This document shows positions 7,577-15,191 of a stretch of 64,000 nt of DNA, piece by piece. Each line of letters starts with the position of its first letter. Positions within the stretch are counted from its first letter, which is position 1. The stretch is from the NCBI RefSeq assembly GCF_000427885.1, contig NZ_ATYW01000001.1, positions 178,699 through 242,698 of the forward strand. Reading direction: 5' to 3'. Under the pieces are notes generated by a model. The model was given only the letters and a program-made list of their open reading frames with translations, was not told where the DNA came from and ran no database searches. The position numbers and the translations under genes are program-made. The DNA is from Glycomyces tenuis DSM 44171 (GTDB lineage Bacteria; Actinomycetota; Actinomycetes; Mycobacteriales; Micromonosporaceae).

Positions 7577-8856
7577 AGCGCACCGCCTTCGACGGTGGGG
7601 AGGTGCGCTGGGAAGTGCGCGGGGAACTGGGCGTCGAAGCGGCGTTCCCAGACGGCGATGTAGGGCATCTGGACGGCGGGCGCGGTGCGCTGGCGCTCTT
7701 GACGCGGCGTGCCGGACAGGTGCGACGGGTCGGCCTCGGCGGCCGTGGAGGCGGCGGGCGCGGGCTTGCGTTCGGCGGTGAGCGGACGCGGCGCAGGGAG
7801 CAGGCCGCAGGCGGCGACCCACAGGAGCCAGCCCAGGGCCCAGAGGAGGCGGGCGGCGAAGGTCGGCGGTCGCGGTTGGAAGTGGGCGTCGCGGAACGGC
7901 TGGGAGAGTTCGAGGAAGCGCTGCATGGCGCCCTCGCGGAGCGGTGAGAAGCGGTAGAGCGTGTCGTCTTCCTGGGGATCGCGTGTGTCGCGGGGATCGC
8001 GGGTGTCGGAGTCGGGTTCGGGCGTGATCCATCGGCGGTGGCGGCGGTACGGGCTCGGCCGGGGCTGGTCGGCCGGTGGGGCCGGGGAGGGGATCGGTGG
8101 CGGGTGCTCGCCGGGATCGGGCAGCTCGCCGCGCCGGTGGCGACCGGTGCGGGTGTCGGGGTACCAGCCTGGGGAGCCGTAGGGTCCCGGGTCGAGCGGA
8201 TCGTGCGGCTTGCCGCCGATTTCGAAGGTGTCGCCGGGGCGGTGGCGCAGGTGCGGTGGTTCGTAGCGCGGGGAGCGCGGGTCGGAGTCCGGGATGGACG
8301 GGTCGTAGGCGGGCGGGTCGGAGGGGTCGTGGCGGTAGGCGCCCGGGGTGTCGGGATCGGCTTCGCGGAAGTGGAAGCCGAGCGCGGCCGGGTCGGCTTC
8401 ACGGAGGCCGAGATCGAGGCCGAGGCCGAGGTGGAGACGGCGGCGGAGCGTGTCTGGAACGGGTTCACGGCGAGCTGCGCCGGAGTGCCCGCTGACCGGT
8501 TCGCGGTCAGACTCGTCGAAGAGCCCACGATTCGGCCTGTGGTCAGACTCTTCAAAGAACCTGCGGCCCGGCCCATGGTCAGACTCATCGAAGAGCCTGC
8601 GATCCGACCCGTGGCCAGACCCGCCGGAGAACCCCTGATCTGACCCGTGGGCAGACTCGTCGAAGAGCCCGCGACCCGGCCCATGGCCAGACGCGCCTGA
8701 GTGCTCGCGAACCTGTCCGTGGACAGGTTCGCTGAAGCGTTCGTCGTGGTCGTGGGTCTCGTATGCCGGATCGTGGTGCGGCGGGTGAGCGGACGAGAGG
8801 CTAATCGAGTGGCTGTTTTCAGGCAGCGTCGAATAGCGTATGGTCGTAGACGACAC
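7573..8856 (-). CDS. Repeat-rich, largely disordered single-pass membrane protein
   Basis: 427 residues using the GTG at 8856, chosen because AGGAAGGA lies nine bases upstream; the frame stays open to an ATG at 8970. Residues about 60-115 carry five 12-residue repeats of the form HGxxRxLFDESD. A long Pro/Arg/Asp-rich stretch follows (DPxxDPR, RYEPPHLRHRP). One membrane segment appears at roughly residue 345 (FAARLLWALGWLLWVAACGLL), followed by about 60 residues ending VQMPYIAVWERRFDAQFPAHFP. No family recognised. The repeats are also repeats at DNA level. The long N-terminal part precedes the helix without a signal peptide, suggesting it is cytoplasmic. First gene of the four-gene operon. Confidence 0.6.
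   Translation of the reverse strand: MSSTTIRYSTLPENSHSISLSSAHPPHHDPAYETHDHDERFSEPVHGQVREHSGASGHGPGRGLFDESAHGSDQGFSGGSGHGSDRRLFDESDHGPGRRFFEESDHRPNRGLFDESDREPVSGHSGAARREPVPDTLRRRLHLGLGLDLGLREADPAALGFHFREADPDTPGAYRHDPSDPPAYDPSIPDSDPRSPRYEPPHLRHRPGDTFEIGGKPHDPLDPGPYGSPGWYPDTRTGRHRRGELPDPGEHPPPIPSPAPPADQPRPSPYRRHRRWITPEPDSDTRDPRDTRDPQEDDTLYRFSPLREGAMQRFLELSQPFRDAHFQPRPPTFAARLLWALGWLLWVAACGLLPAPRPLTAERKPAPAASTAAEADPSHLSGTPRQERQRTAPAVQMPYIAVWERRFDAQFPAHFPAHLPTVEGGAL
8508..8690. repeat. 36-bp tandem repeats inside the membrane protein gene
   Basis: About five imperfect 36-bp units encode the 12-residue HGxxRxLFDESD repeats. Units differ by substitutions, with one (encoding HGSDQGFSGGSG) strongly diverged. 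Every unit keeps the reading frame. Confidence 0.75.
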
Positions 8857-8876
8857 AGAAGGTTTCCTTCCTGTGT
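8853..8876 (-). promoter_or_regulatory. Hairpin enclosing ribosome site and start codon
   Basis: The ribosome-binding sequence AGGAAGG (minus strand) and the GTG start can pair with one another: ten base pairs, one bulged G and a three-base loop. This would hide the initiation site of the 427-residue protein. Either translation is conditionally repressed here, or the true start is elsewhere in the frame. Confidence 0.4.
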
Positions 8877-8881
8877 TAGGG

Positions 8882-8926
8882 GCCGCCCGGTGGAACAAGA
8901 TTGGTAGTCGTGAGCCACCGGGCGGC
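8882..8926. promoter_or_regulatory. 12-bp inverted repeat upstream of the operon
   Basis: Perfect arms (8882-8893 and 8915-8926) are separated by 21 bases, directly upstream of the hairpin at the start codon. There is no T tract, so it is more likely an operator or a 5' leader structure than a terminator. Confidence 0.4.
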
Positions 8927-9111
8927 GGCTTGCATTCTGCCCTATGAAATTTTCGGAGCGCCGAGCGCATCCGTCGTAAAGCCTCGTAAACGAATCCGTT
9001 CGGCTCGTAAGCCTCAGAGCCGCTTGTGAACTCGCGGAAGTGCTGACAACATGGTGACGCATGATCAACTCACCGTCAACACCGGGTCCAAAAGCGTCTA
9101 GACGAGATGGC

Positions 9112-9154
9112 AAAACGCTTGTGGGGCAGGGCCTTCGGCCCTGTCCCACAAGCG
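9112..9154 (-). terminator. Intrinsic terminator of the 9177-10640 operon
   Basis: An 18-bp stem with one G-T type mismatch and a short TTC loop is followed on the minus strand by GTTTTG. It lies 23 bases after the stop codon at 9177 and has the stem-plus-U-tract form of a rho-independent terminator. Confidence 0.8.
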
Positions 9155-9176
9155 CATATAAATATATGGAAGTCGT

Positions 9177-9620
9177 CTAACCCTCGCTCTGCAATTCAGC
9201 TGCAAGGGTCTCCGCATCGGACAGGTAATCATCCAGCCGTGACTTCATCTCTGGTGACTGATCGACGATCTTGCGAAGCGCCAACAGCTGATACCGAAGC
9301 TGATCCTCACCACTGATTTCATCCAGCAGGTGATCCTCACCGAAGACCGCACGAATGAGCCCCTCAACCACCAGCGCCTGGATCGGTGGCTGCGCATTGC
9401 GATAGTCGTATCGCATCTCATCCACGAACCGTTTGATCGCAGCCTGGCTCTGGTCGGTCGCGAAGCGATGCTCAAGCGCGCCGCAGAACAGTGCAGTCAC
9501 ATAGATGTTGTAAGCATTTCGATCTGCATCGGTGATCTGGTCATCCAGCTCCCCGGCTCGCTTCGCATCTCCCGAAACGGCGGCCCTCATGACCTCACGG
9601 AACAGCGGATAATTTGCCAT
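9177..9620 (-). CDS. Unknown helical protein, paralogue 3 of 3
   Basis: 147 residues, ATG at 9620 with GGAAGGG eight bases upstream; it overlaps the preceding gene by 26 bp. The compact version of the family: REVMRAAVSGDAKRAGEL, AYNIYVTALFCGALEHRF, IKRFVDEMRYDYRN, and VEGLIRAVFGEDHLLDEISGED correspond one-to-one with the two paralogues at 5953-6633 and 6630-7187. All helical by appearance, no membrane segment. Its codon use is noticeably less GC-biased than its paralogues, as are the two genes upstream. Function unknown; co-transcribed with a coiled-coil membrane protein, so it may act at or near the membrane. Confidence 0.75.
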   Translation of the reverse strand: MANYPLFREVMRAAVSGDAKRAGELDDQITDADRNAYNIYVTALFCGALEHRFATDQSQAAIKRFVDEMRYDYRNAQPPIQALVVEGLIRAVFGEDHLLDEISGEDQLRYQLLALRKIVDQSPEMKSRLDDYLSDAETLAAELQSEG

Positions 9621-10374
9621 CGCTCTTGCCCTTCCTTGCCTTCACGAATCTAGAGACACCCTCCACCGCTACCACAGCCATGACGAGCATTGAAGCTACC
9701 GTATCCTCAACCGCCGCTTTGGCCGCTGGCTGTGGCCCGAGAGTCGCTGAAGGCGGATCGGGAGTCCCCACCGTCTCATACAGTTGTGGATTGCGCGGAG
9801 GCTCATAGGCCTCACTCATCGACTGGTAAGCCGATTTAGCGGTCTTCTTCGAGGTGCTCTCTATGCTCTGGATGTTTCGCACCAGCCTTTGGCTGACCCG
9901 CCGGGTCTTTGACTCGCCCTTGTCATCCTCGGCTCCCTCGTGCTCCTTCTGGAACGAGCCAGGGGCGCTCGTAAGCTCTGCGTTGCCAGCTTCTCCACGC
10001 TGGAGCGACAGCGGCAGTGTATCCGCGCCCTCCGACAGCGGTTCGCCGTCCGGCCCGACCACCTGCACACCCGCCGGACCCGCTTCACCCGAACGGTTCG
10101 CCGGTGCCCCCGGCCCGATCCCGTGAATCGCGGCCATCACCTGCCAGCGCGCCTTCTCCAAACTCCCCTCAAGCACGGCCCTGCCGCTCTCGGCCTGCTC
10201 AAGCTCCTGTTCGACGCGCTCCAAGTTCCGGGCTATGTCCTCGGCTCCCAGTGCGACGGCCTTACCGGTCGCCGTCGCCAAGACCTGCTTGGTCGCCGCG
10301 ACCTTGGCCGCCAGCTGCGCCACCCGCTCCTTGTCGGCCTCGATCTTCTCGGCCAACTCGCGCATCTCGCTCAC
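9595..10374 (-). CDS. Coiled-coil protein with C-terminal membrane segment (DUF6244-like)
   Basis: 259 residues, GTG at 10374 overlapping the preceding stop (GTGA). Residues 1-90 form a heptad-rich helical hairpin (MRELAEKIEADKERVAQLAAKV ... ARNLERVEQELEQAESG, ending WQVMAAIHGIGPG) that resembles actinobacterial DUF6244 as I remember it. A disordered Gly/Glu/Ser linker (about 90-200) leads to a weakly hydrophobic segment (VEDTVASMLVMAVVAVEGV) near the C terminus with a Lys/Arg-rich tail. Such helical hairpins accompany type VII-like secreted or polymorphic toxin loci in actinobacteria; here no toxin domain is visible. Family name is uncertain. Confidence 0.6.
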   Translation of the reverse strand: MSEMRELAEKIEADKERVAQLAAKVAATKQVLATATGKAVALGAEDIARNLERVEQELEQAESGRAVLEGSLEKARWQVMAAIHGIGPGAPANRSGEAGPAGVQVVGPDGEPLSEGADTLPLSLQRGEAGNAELTSAPGSFQKEHEGAEDDKGESKTRRVSQRLVRNIQSIESTSKKTAKSAYQSMSEAYEPPRNPQLYETVGTPDPPSATLGPQPAAKAAVEDTVASMLVMAVVAVEGVSRFVKARKGKSDGKLSAVP

Positions 10375-10640
10375 GCCGACCGACCGCCGCCCTTGACGGC
10401 GACAGCCGCGCCCCTCGCTTCCTCGAACTGCTGCGCCATTGCGATGCACTGCGTCTCGCACTCGTCGAGCGTCTGCTTCGCGGCGTTCAGCGCGTGGCCT
10501 TCCACCTTGACGCCCAAGGCCTGCAACCGCCCGAGCACTTCCTCGGCCTGTCGCCTGCTGCCCGCGATCAGGACGGCGATCTCCTCTGCGGCCTGTTTGT
10601 CGGCATCGATGGAGGTGACCACGTCGTCTATCAAGCTCAT
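10371..10640 (-). CDS. Small helical protein, possible WXG100-like partner
   Basis: 89 residues, ATG at 10640 with only a weak ribosome site. Two amphipathic helices (DDVVTSIDADKQAAEEIAVLI and RQAEEVLGRLQAL ... AAKQTLDECETQCIAMAQQFEEA) separated near residue 45, a size and layout like ESAT-6/WXG100 proteins, but there is no WXG motif. It is the first gene of the operon and its stop overlaps the next start, so a 1:1 complex with the coiled-coil membrane protein is plausible. No function can be read from the sequence. Confidence 0.6.
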   Translation of the reverse strand: MSLIDDVVTSIDADKQAAEEIAVLIAGSRRQAEEVLGRLQALGVKVEGHALNAAKQTLDECETQCIAMAQQFEEARGAAVAVKGGGRSA

Positions 10641-10939
10641 TGCGGGGCAGGGCCTCTCAGGGGTCGATCACAGCTCGCCACCCGGCCGCGCCGATACCTT
10701 CCGGTATGTAGGCAAGCAGCCAGTGTCCGAAACGTTACTAGATCCCGCCCACCGCCGCAGTCCTCCGCCCGCCGCACAAGAGGAGTCCGGTGCAACGATC
10801 CACATAAATATTTGAATCTTCAACCAATTGTGTCCACATCGGCTTTCTTGTAGCGTGATTTTCACCAGGCCTCAGTCGGCGACCGGTACCGGCCCTGACG
10901 GGGGAGGCCGCTCCGGGTACCGAGACACGGAGGACATTC
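10641..10939. promoter_or_regulatory. Divergent promoter region
   Basis: About 300 bp between divergent genes. It includes an AT-rich patch at 10800-10855 (rare in this DNA) that probably contains the promoters, and a 10-bp palindrome CCGGTACCGG at 10883-10892. No small gene seen. Confidence 0.5.
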
Positions 10940-11398
10940 GTGATGAGATCAGTCTCTCGCTCCCTCAGGTTGATGCTCGCCATAATCGCCGGACTGGTGA
11001 TGAGCGTGGGGTTCACGGCCTCGGCGACCGCCCAGGCCGAGGAGCCCGCCTCAGAGGCGAGCTGGCACCTGTCCGACTATGAGCAGCGGATCTGCATCCC
11101 CGCCAACGGCTCCTACTTCACCTACTTCGTCGGCTTCATCGCCGGTTCCTGGGACGCACCGCTCGTGGCCGACGTCCACGGATTCCCCGAGGGCACCGAG
11201 ATCCAACTGCCCTCGCCGGTCCCGCCGGACGACAACGAAGACCGGTACATCGGGACCATCTGGTTCGCCGTCGACCTGCCGCCGCTGGACTACGGGGAGT
11301 ACCCGGCCACCCTCACCGTCACGGACGGGACGGTGACGCAGACGATGCCGATCATGATCAAGGCCCAGGAGGAGTGGGGCTGCGGCCCCGTCTACTGA
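10940..11398 (+). CDS. Small secreted protein (DUF5980-like)
   Basis: 152 residues from the GTG at 10940, or 151 from the adjacent ATG at 10943; GGAGG at 10929-10933 serves either. A Sec signal peptide is clear: MRSVSRSLRLML, a hydrophobic core, and a TASATAQA cleavage site. The mature protein of about 115 residues is rich in beta-type segments (YFTYFVGFIAGSWDAPLVADVHGFPEG, GTIWFAVDLPPL) and has two Cys (RICIP and WGCGP) that could form a disulfide. It may belong to the DUF5980 group of secreted actinobacterial proteins, from memory only. Monocistronic by appearance. Confidence 0.65.
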   Translation: MMRSVSRSLRLMLAIIAGLVMSVGFTASATAQAEEPASEASWHLSDYEQRICIPANGSYFTYFVGFIAGSWDAPLVADVHGFPEGTEIQLPSPVPPDDNEDRYIGTIWFAVDLPPLDYGEYPATLTVTDGTVTQTMPIMIKAQEEWGCGPVY

Positions 11399-11561
11399 GA
11401 CCACGGCGCTCCGCCGGCCGGCGACCTCATCCGACACGGACGGCAGGCCGACCCGCCGGCGGAGCCGACTCGTCCGCGAGGAGCGGGGCCGGAACCCGAA
11501 GCCCAGGGACCACTCCCGCAAAACACTCGACACGGCTGCGGGCCTGCGGAATCCTGGGCCG

Positions 11562-12296
11562 ATGGAATCGAACGACATCTGGGACGCCGAAGCGGCCCGC
11601 AGTTACGACACCCCCGGCGAGGGCATGTTCGCGCCCGAGGTCCTCGGCCCGACCGTCGACCGGCTCGTCGAGCTCGCCGAAGGCGGCCGCGCCCTCGAAC
11701 TCGCGATCGGCACCGGCCGCGTGGGCGTGCCGCTCGCCGAGCGCGGCGTGCCGGTGACCGGGATCGAGCTGTCCCCCGACATGATCGCGCAGCTCCGCAC
11801 CAAAGTAGACGAAACGGCGCTGCCGGTGCTCGAAGGCGACATGACCGCCGTCCGGGCCCCGGGCGAGTTCCGCCTGGCCTACCTGGTGTTCAACACCATC
11901 TCGAACCTGCTCACCCAGGACCAGCAGATCGAGTGCTTCCGCAACGCGGCGCGGCACCTCGTCCCGGGCGGGCGGTTCGTGATCGAGCTGTGGGTGCCCG
12001 AACTGCGCGCGCTCCCTCCGGGCCGCAAGGCGACGGTCGGCGTCGTCGAGGACGGGTACATCCTGCTCGACACCTACGACACCCTCAAGCAGCACGTGGT
12101 CTCCCACCACTTCACCTTCGACGGAACCCGGCAGGCCCGCCTCGGCCGCAGCCCGCACCGGTACATCTGGCCGTCCGAACTGGACCTCATGGCGCGGCTC
12201 GCCGGCTTCGAACTCGAATCCCGCCACGCCGACTGGCAGGGCGGCGAGTTCACCGCCGACTCCCCGTCCCACGTGTCGGTGTACCGGCTTCCTTAG
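11562..12296 (+). CDS. Class I SAM-dependent methyltransferase
   Basis: 244 residues. The SAM-binding motif I is ALELAIGTGRVGVPLAERG (about 44-62), followed by an acidic residue at the end of strand 2 (VTGIELSPDMIAQL), motif II-like GDMTAV, and LVFNTISNLLTQDQQIECF, then RHLVPGGRFVIELWVP. The C-terminal part (HHFTFDGTRQARLGRSPHRYIWPSELDLMARLAGF) is typical of the small-molecule methyltransferase group. The substrate cannot be read from sequence. It stands alone between a secreted protein and a convergent membrane protein. Confidence 0.85.
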   Translation: MESNDIWDAEAARSYDTPGEGMFAPEVLGPTVDRLVELAEGGRALELAIGTGRVGVPLAERGVPVTGIELSPDMIAQLRTKVDETALPVLEGDMTAVRAPGEFRLAYLVFNTISNLLTQDQQIECFRNAARHLVPGGRFVIELWVPELRALPPGRKATVGVVEDGYILLDTYDTLKQHVVSHHFTFDGTRQARLGRSPHRYIWPSELDLMARLAGFELESRHADWQGGEFTADSPSHVSVYRLP

Positions 12297-12342
12297 GCGT
12301 CTTCGCCGCGCCGCGGTCGGCCCCGGACGAGACGGCGGCCGG

Positions 12343-13605
12343 TCACCGCATCGGCTGCTGGACGATCACGATCGACGGCGGCCTGCCGGGAGTCCAACTG
12401 CGCGTCCCACGGGCCAACACGAGAATGAACGCGACGAGCGCCAGCACCGCGCCGACGGACAGGACCCAGAACGCGATGGGCAGCCACGTCGCCTCGAAGG
12501 GGTCGTCGACCCATCTGCCATCGACGCTCATCGTGTCGTCCTCCTGCTCCCGCATGAACATGTGCATGTAGGGCGAGCCGACCCCCATCGCCACGAAGAC
12601 CGCGCCGAGCCAGATCGCGCCGAAGATCCGCGCCCCTTTGCGGCCCTTGCCCAGGCCCCAGGCGATGAGGGCGTTGACGACGAGCACCGCCAGCCCGGCG
12701 ACACCGATGCCGATGAGGAGGAACATCGACTCGGAGTGGTTGTCCAGATAGTCCGAGAGCGCGGGGTAACCCCAGATGTCGGCCTCATGCTGGACATCTT
12801 CGAGCTGCTGTGGGAACACCACGAACGCGGGGATCGCCAGGAGCAGCAGAAGCACTTGCACCACGGTCACGACGCCCGGCTTGTGGGCGGGCCGCTCCGG
12901 CTGCGGTGGCTGCTGCGTGTTCATCATGTTCGGGGCGAGCGGGGCGCCGTCGGGGCCCGCCGCGCCCTGCGCGTCCGTCGCTGCGACCGCCTGGACTTCG
13001 CCGCGCTGGATGCGGTGCATGAGGATCCACGCCCTCGCCGACTTCGAGAGCAGCAGGACCAGGAGGACGCCGTACAAGGCGCCCAGCGCGAAGCCGATCA
13101 CCAGCGGGAGGGCCGAGTACTGGCTGACCGCGATGCCCAGCACGATGGCGACGAGCCCGGCCGCGAGCCCGAGGACGGCGGAGACCACCGACCAGATCCA
13201 GGCCCAGCGTTTCCCGCGCTCGATGTGGATCGGCGAGAGCAGGCTCTGCACGGTGAAATAGACGGCGACCGTGAGCGTGACCAGGCCGAGGGGGGTGAAG
13301 GTGTCGGCCAGGCTGATGATGGAGAACAGGTCTCCGAGCAGCGAGAGCGCGGTGAAGAACCAGAGGATCGCTTGGATGCCCTTGACGGTGCCGGGCTTGG
13401 CCATGCCGAGCTGAACGGGCTGACCGGGGTAGGGGGCGCCGGTGTCGGACGCGGGGCCGTACGCGCCGCCCGGCCCCATCATCTGCTGCTGCTGGGGAGG
13501 CTGTGGCGGCTGCTGCTGCGGCAACGGTGGCGGCTGGTTCGGCGGCGGAGGTGTTTGCCCTGGAGTCCAGTTGCTCGGCGGCGGCCCCGGGGGAGGGTAC
13601 GACAT
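12343..13605 (-). CDS. Proline-rich multi-pass membrane protein with internal duplication
   Basis: 420 residues, ATG at 13605. The first 65 residues are Pro/Gln-rich (MSYPPPGPPPSNW, QPPQPPQQQQ), a common cytoplasmic tail in actinobacterial membrane proteins. Two related modules follow: KPGTVKGIQAILWFFTALSLL with three further helices, and after a Gln/Pro linker at about 225-245, KPGVVTVVQVLLLLLAIP with three more. An acidic extracytoplasmic loop (EQEDDTMSVDGRW) precedes the last helix. No known transporter motif. It lies downstream of the metacaspase and pentapeptide genes on the same strand, so it may belong with them. Confidence 0.7.
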   Translation of the reverse strand: MSYPPPGPPPSNWTPGQTPPPPNQPPPLPQQQPPQPPQQQQMMGPGGAYGPASDTGAPYPGQPVQLGMAKPGTVKGIQAILWFFTALSLLGDLFSIISLADTFTPLGLVTLTVAVYFTVQSLLSPIHIERGKRWAWIWSVVSAVLGLAAGLVAIVLGIAVSQYSALPLVIGFALGALYGVLLVLLLSKSARAWILMHRIQRGEVQAVAATDAQGAAGPDGAPLAPNMMNTQQPPQPERPAHKPGVVTVVQVLLLLLAIPAFVVFPQQLEDVQHEADIWGYPALSDYLDNHSESMFLLIGIGVAGLAVLVVNALIAWGLGKGRKGARIFGAIWLGAVFVAMGVGSPYMHMFMREQEDDTMSVDGRWVDDPFEATWLPIAFWVLSVGAVLALVAFILVLARGTRSWTPGRPPSIVIVQQPMR

Positions 13606-13744
13606 CAGCTCGGCTCTTTCGGATCGGCTGCGCAAAACCACAGATTACTCACCTAATGCACACCGGCCCCGAAGGCGCAGACAAGGAGGTCAAGGCGGCG
13701 AAGCAAGCCCCACCCGCGACAAGCCGCCACCGACGCACCGCCGG

Positions 13745-15085
13745 TCACTCCTCGACGCGGACCAGCCGCCACTTGTCCCCATCAGGCACCGGCTCCCACC
13801 CGGGCGGCCATACGTGCTCTTCGTCTTCAAACTCGATTCGGTACACAATCGCCTCGTCCATTACGAACCGACCATCAGGCAGAGGCGAACCCTCAGCAGT
13901 CTCCTCAGTACTCTCGAACCGCACCTCATCGAACCAGGCAGCACCCCCGAACCGCACCCCATCGAACCTGGCAGCACCCCTGAACCGCGCCTCATCGAAC
14001 CCGGCAGAGCCTCCGAACCGCACGCCGCCGAACCCGGCAGAGCCTCCGAACCGCGCACCACCGAACCAGGCATCGTGCTCGAACCGCGCCTCACCGAACC
14101 AGGCAACGCGCTCGAACTGCGCCCCATCGAACCAGGCTTCGCCCCCGAACCGCACGCCGCCGAACCAAGCATCACCCCCGAACCGCACCCCATCGAACCA
14201 GGCAGCACCCCCGAACCGCGCCTCACCGAAGCTGGCCTCGCCCCCGAACCGCACCCCATCGAAGCTGGCAGCACCCCCGAACCGCACCCCAACGAAGCTG
14301 GCAGCACCCCCAAAATACGTCCCAAAAAATGAAGTCGAACGGTAAAAACGTGCGCGGTCAGCTTTCAATATGGGAAGCTGACAACCATCGAAATCGGCAT
14401 CGATAAGGGTCGCCCCGGTGAGATCGACATGTTCGAGGTGCCAGAATTCATCTGACTCATCCGGTCTAGCGTCATCCCGTTCTTCTTCTGGTCGAGGGTC
14501 TTTCAGGTGACCGGCCAAAAGCCGTTGTGCGGTCATCCGCACCTCATACTCGTCGGCCGCCTCAGCGTCCTTTTGGAGCTGCTCTTCGGTGGGCTCAGCC
14601 TCCTCGCCCTCATCACCCTCACGAGCTTCGCTGAGAATGTCAACCGGTGGCGTGTACCTGCGCCGCAGATAAGCGCACCAGACCTCCGAAATCACCTGCC
14701 GCTGCTCGGGATGGTTGCGCCCCAAGCGATCGAGCGCGTACAGACCGCCCAACCTCACCGGCGCTTTCTCGTGCCCCAACTGCTCGACCGCTTGCACGTA
14801 CTGCTCGGTGATCCGCCGCTGCTCAGCGTCATACTCGGTGTGCTCGTGGACCCGCTCCTGATGCCACTGCCGCCTCGTGAACAAGCCCAGCGTCGCAAGC
14901 CCACCGAAACCGAACGCGATCGTGAACGCCGCCTGCATCGCATTCGCCCGATCCTTCGGCTCGTCCACGGACAACGGGTCCACCAGCCACCACGCCCCCG
15001 CACCGGCCAAGACCACGGCCATCCCCGCAGCCGCGACGATCCACCCCCACCAACGCGATCCGGCTCCCCTGCGCGTCTCTCTCAT
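13745..15085 (-). CDS. Membrane-anchored pentapeptide-type repeat protein B
   Basis: 446 residues; the start is set by alignment with the paralogue at 17419-18828 (both begin just after QTxDM). Two N-terminal membrane helices (WWGWIVAAAGMAVVLAGAGAWW and FTIAFGFGGLATLGLF) are followed by a conserved cytoplasmic domain (AEQRRITEQYVQAVEQLG ... ALDRLGRNHPEQRQVISEVWCAYLRRRY), an acidic linker, and a C-terminal solenoid of about twelve 11-residue repeats with the pattern AxFxxxRFGG. The repeats match the Pentapeptide_3 style of actinobacterial proteins. A final WPPGWEPVPDGDKWRLV motif is shared with the paralogue. Its position after the metacaspase gene suggests joint function; activity unknown. 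Confidence 0.8.
   Translation of the reverse strand: MRETRRGAGSRWWGWIVAAAGMAVVLAGAGAWWLVDPLSVDEPKDRANAMQAAFTIAFGFGGLATLGLFTRRQWHQERVHEHTEYDAEQRRITEQYVQAVEQLGHEKAPVRLGGLYALDRLGRNHPEQRQVISEVWCAYLRRRYTPPVDILSEAREGDEGEEAEPTEEQLQKDAEAADEYEVRMTAQRLLAGHLKDPRPEEERDDARPDESDEFWHLEHVDLTGATLIDADFDGCQLPILKADRARFYRSTSFFGTYFGGAASFVGVRFGGAASFDGVRFGGEASFGEARFGGAAWFDGVRFGGDAWFGGVRFGGEAWFDGAQFERVAWFGEARFEHDAWFGGARFGGSAGFGGVRFGGSAGFDEARFRGAARFDGVRFGGAAWFDEVRFESTEETAEGSPLPDGRFVMDEAIVYRIEFEDEEHVWPPGWEPVPDGDKWRLVRVEE
13925..14310. repeat. 33-bp tandem repeats encoding the solenoid
   Basis: About twelve 33-bp units encode the 11-residue repeats of protein B. Several adjacent units are nearly identical at DNA level, indicating recent expansion or gene conversion. 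The equivalent repeats in the paralogue at 17419-18828 are strongly diverged. Confidence 0.8.
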
Positions 15086-15191
15086 GTCGCCAGTCTGCCC
15101 CGTCCCCGCACTCACCACGTCCCCCGCTCCTGCCGCTCAGGCGCTCTGCCCCACCGATGCATGGCGAGCACCTCACTGGCCGCCGTTTCGG

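Larger units (their letters stand above)
8857..9176. other. Intergenic region between two minus-strand operons
   Basis: About 320 bp without a convincing gene. It holds the leader structures of the operon at 5953-8856 on its left side and the terminator of 9177-9620 on its right side. The middle part (8930-9110) is less GC-rich than its neighbours and is the probable promoter of the downstream operon; I could not fix clear -35/-10 hexamers. Confidence 0.5.

Noticed and set aside
13925-14310. Regular 33-bp repeats that at first sight resemble a CRISPR array
   Set aside because: There are no unique spacers, the units are contiguous, and every unit is in frame within a clear pentapeptide-type protein.
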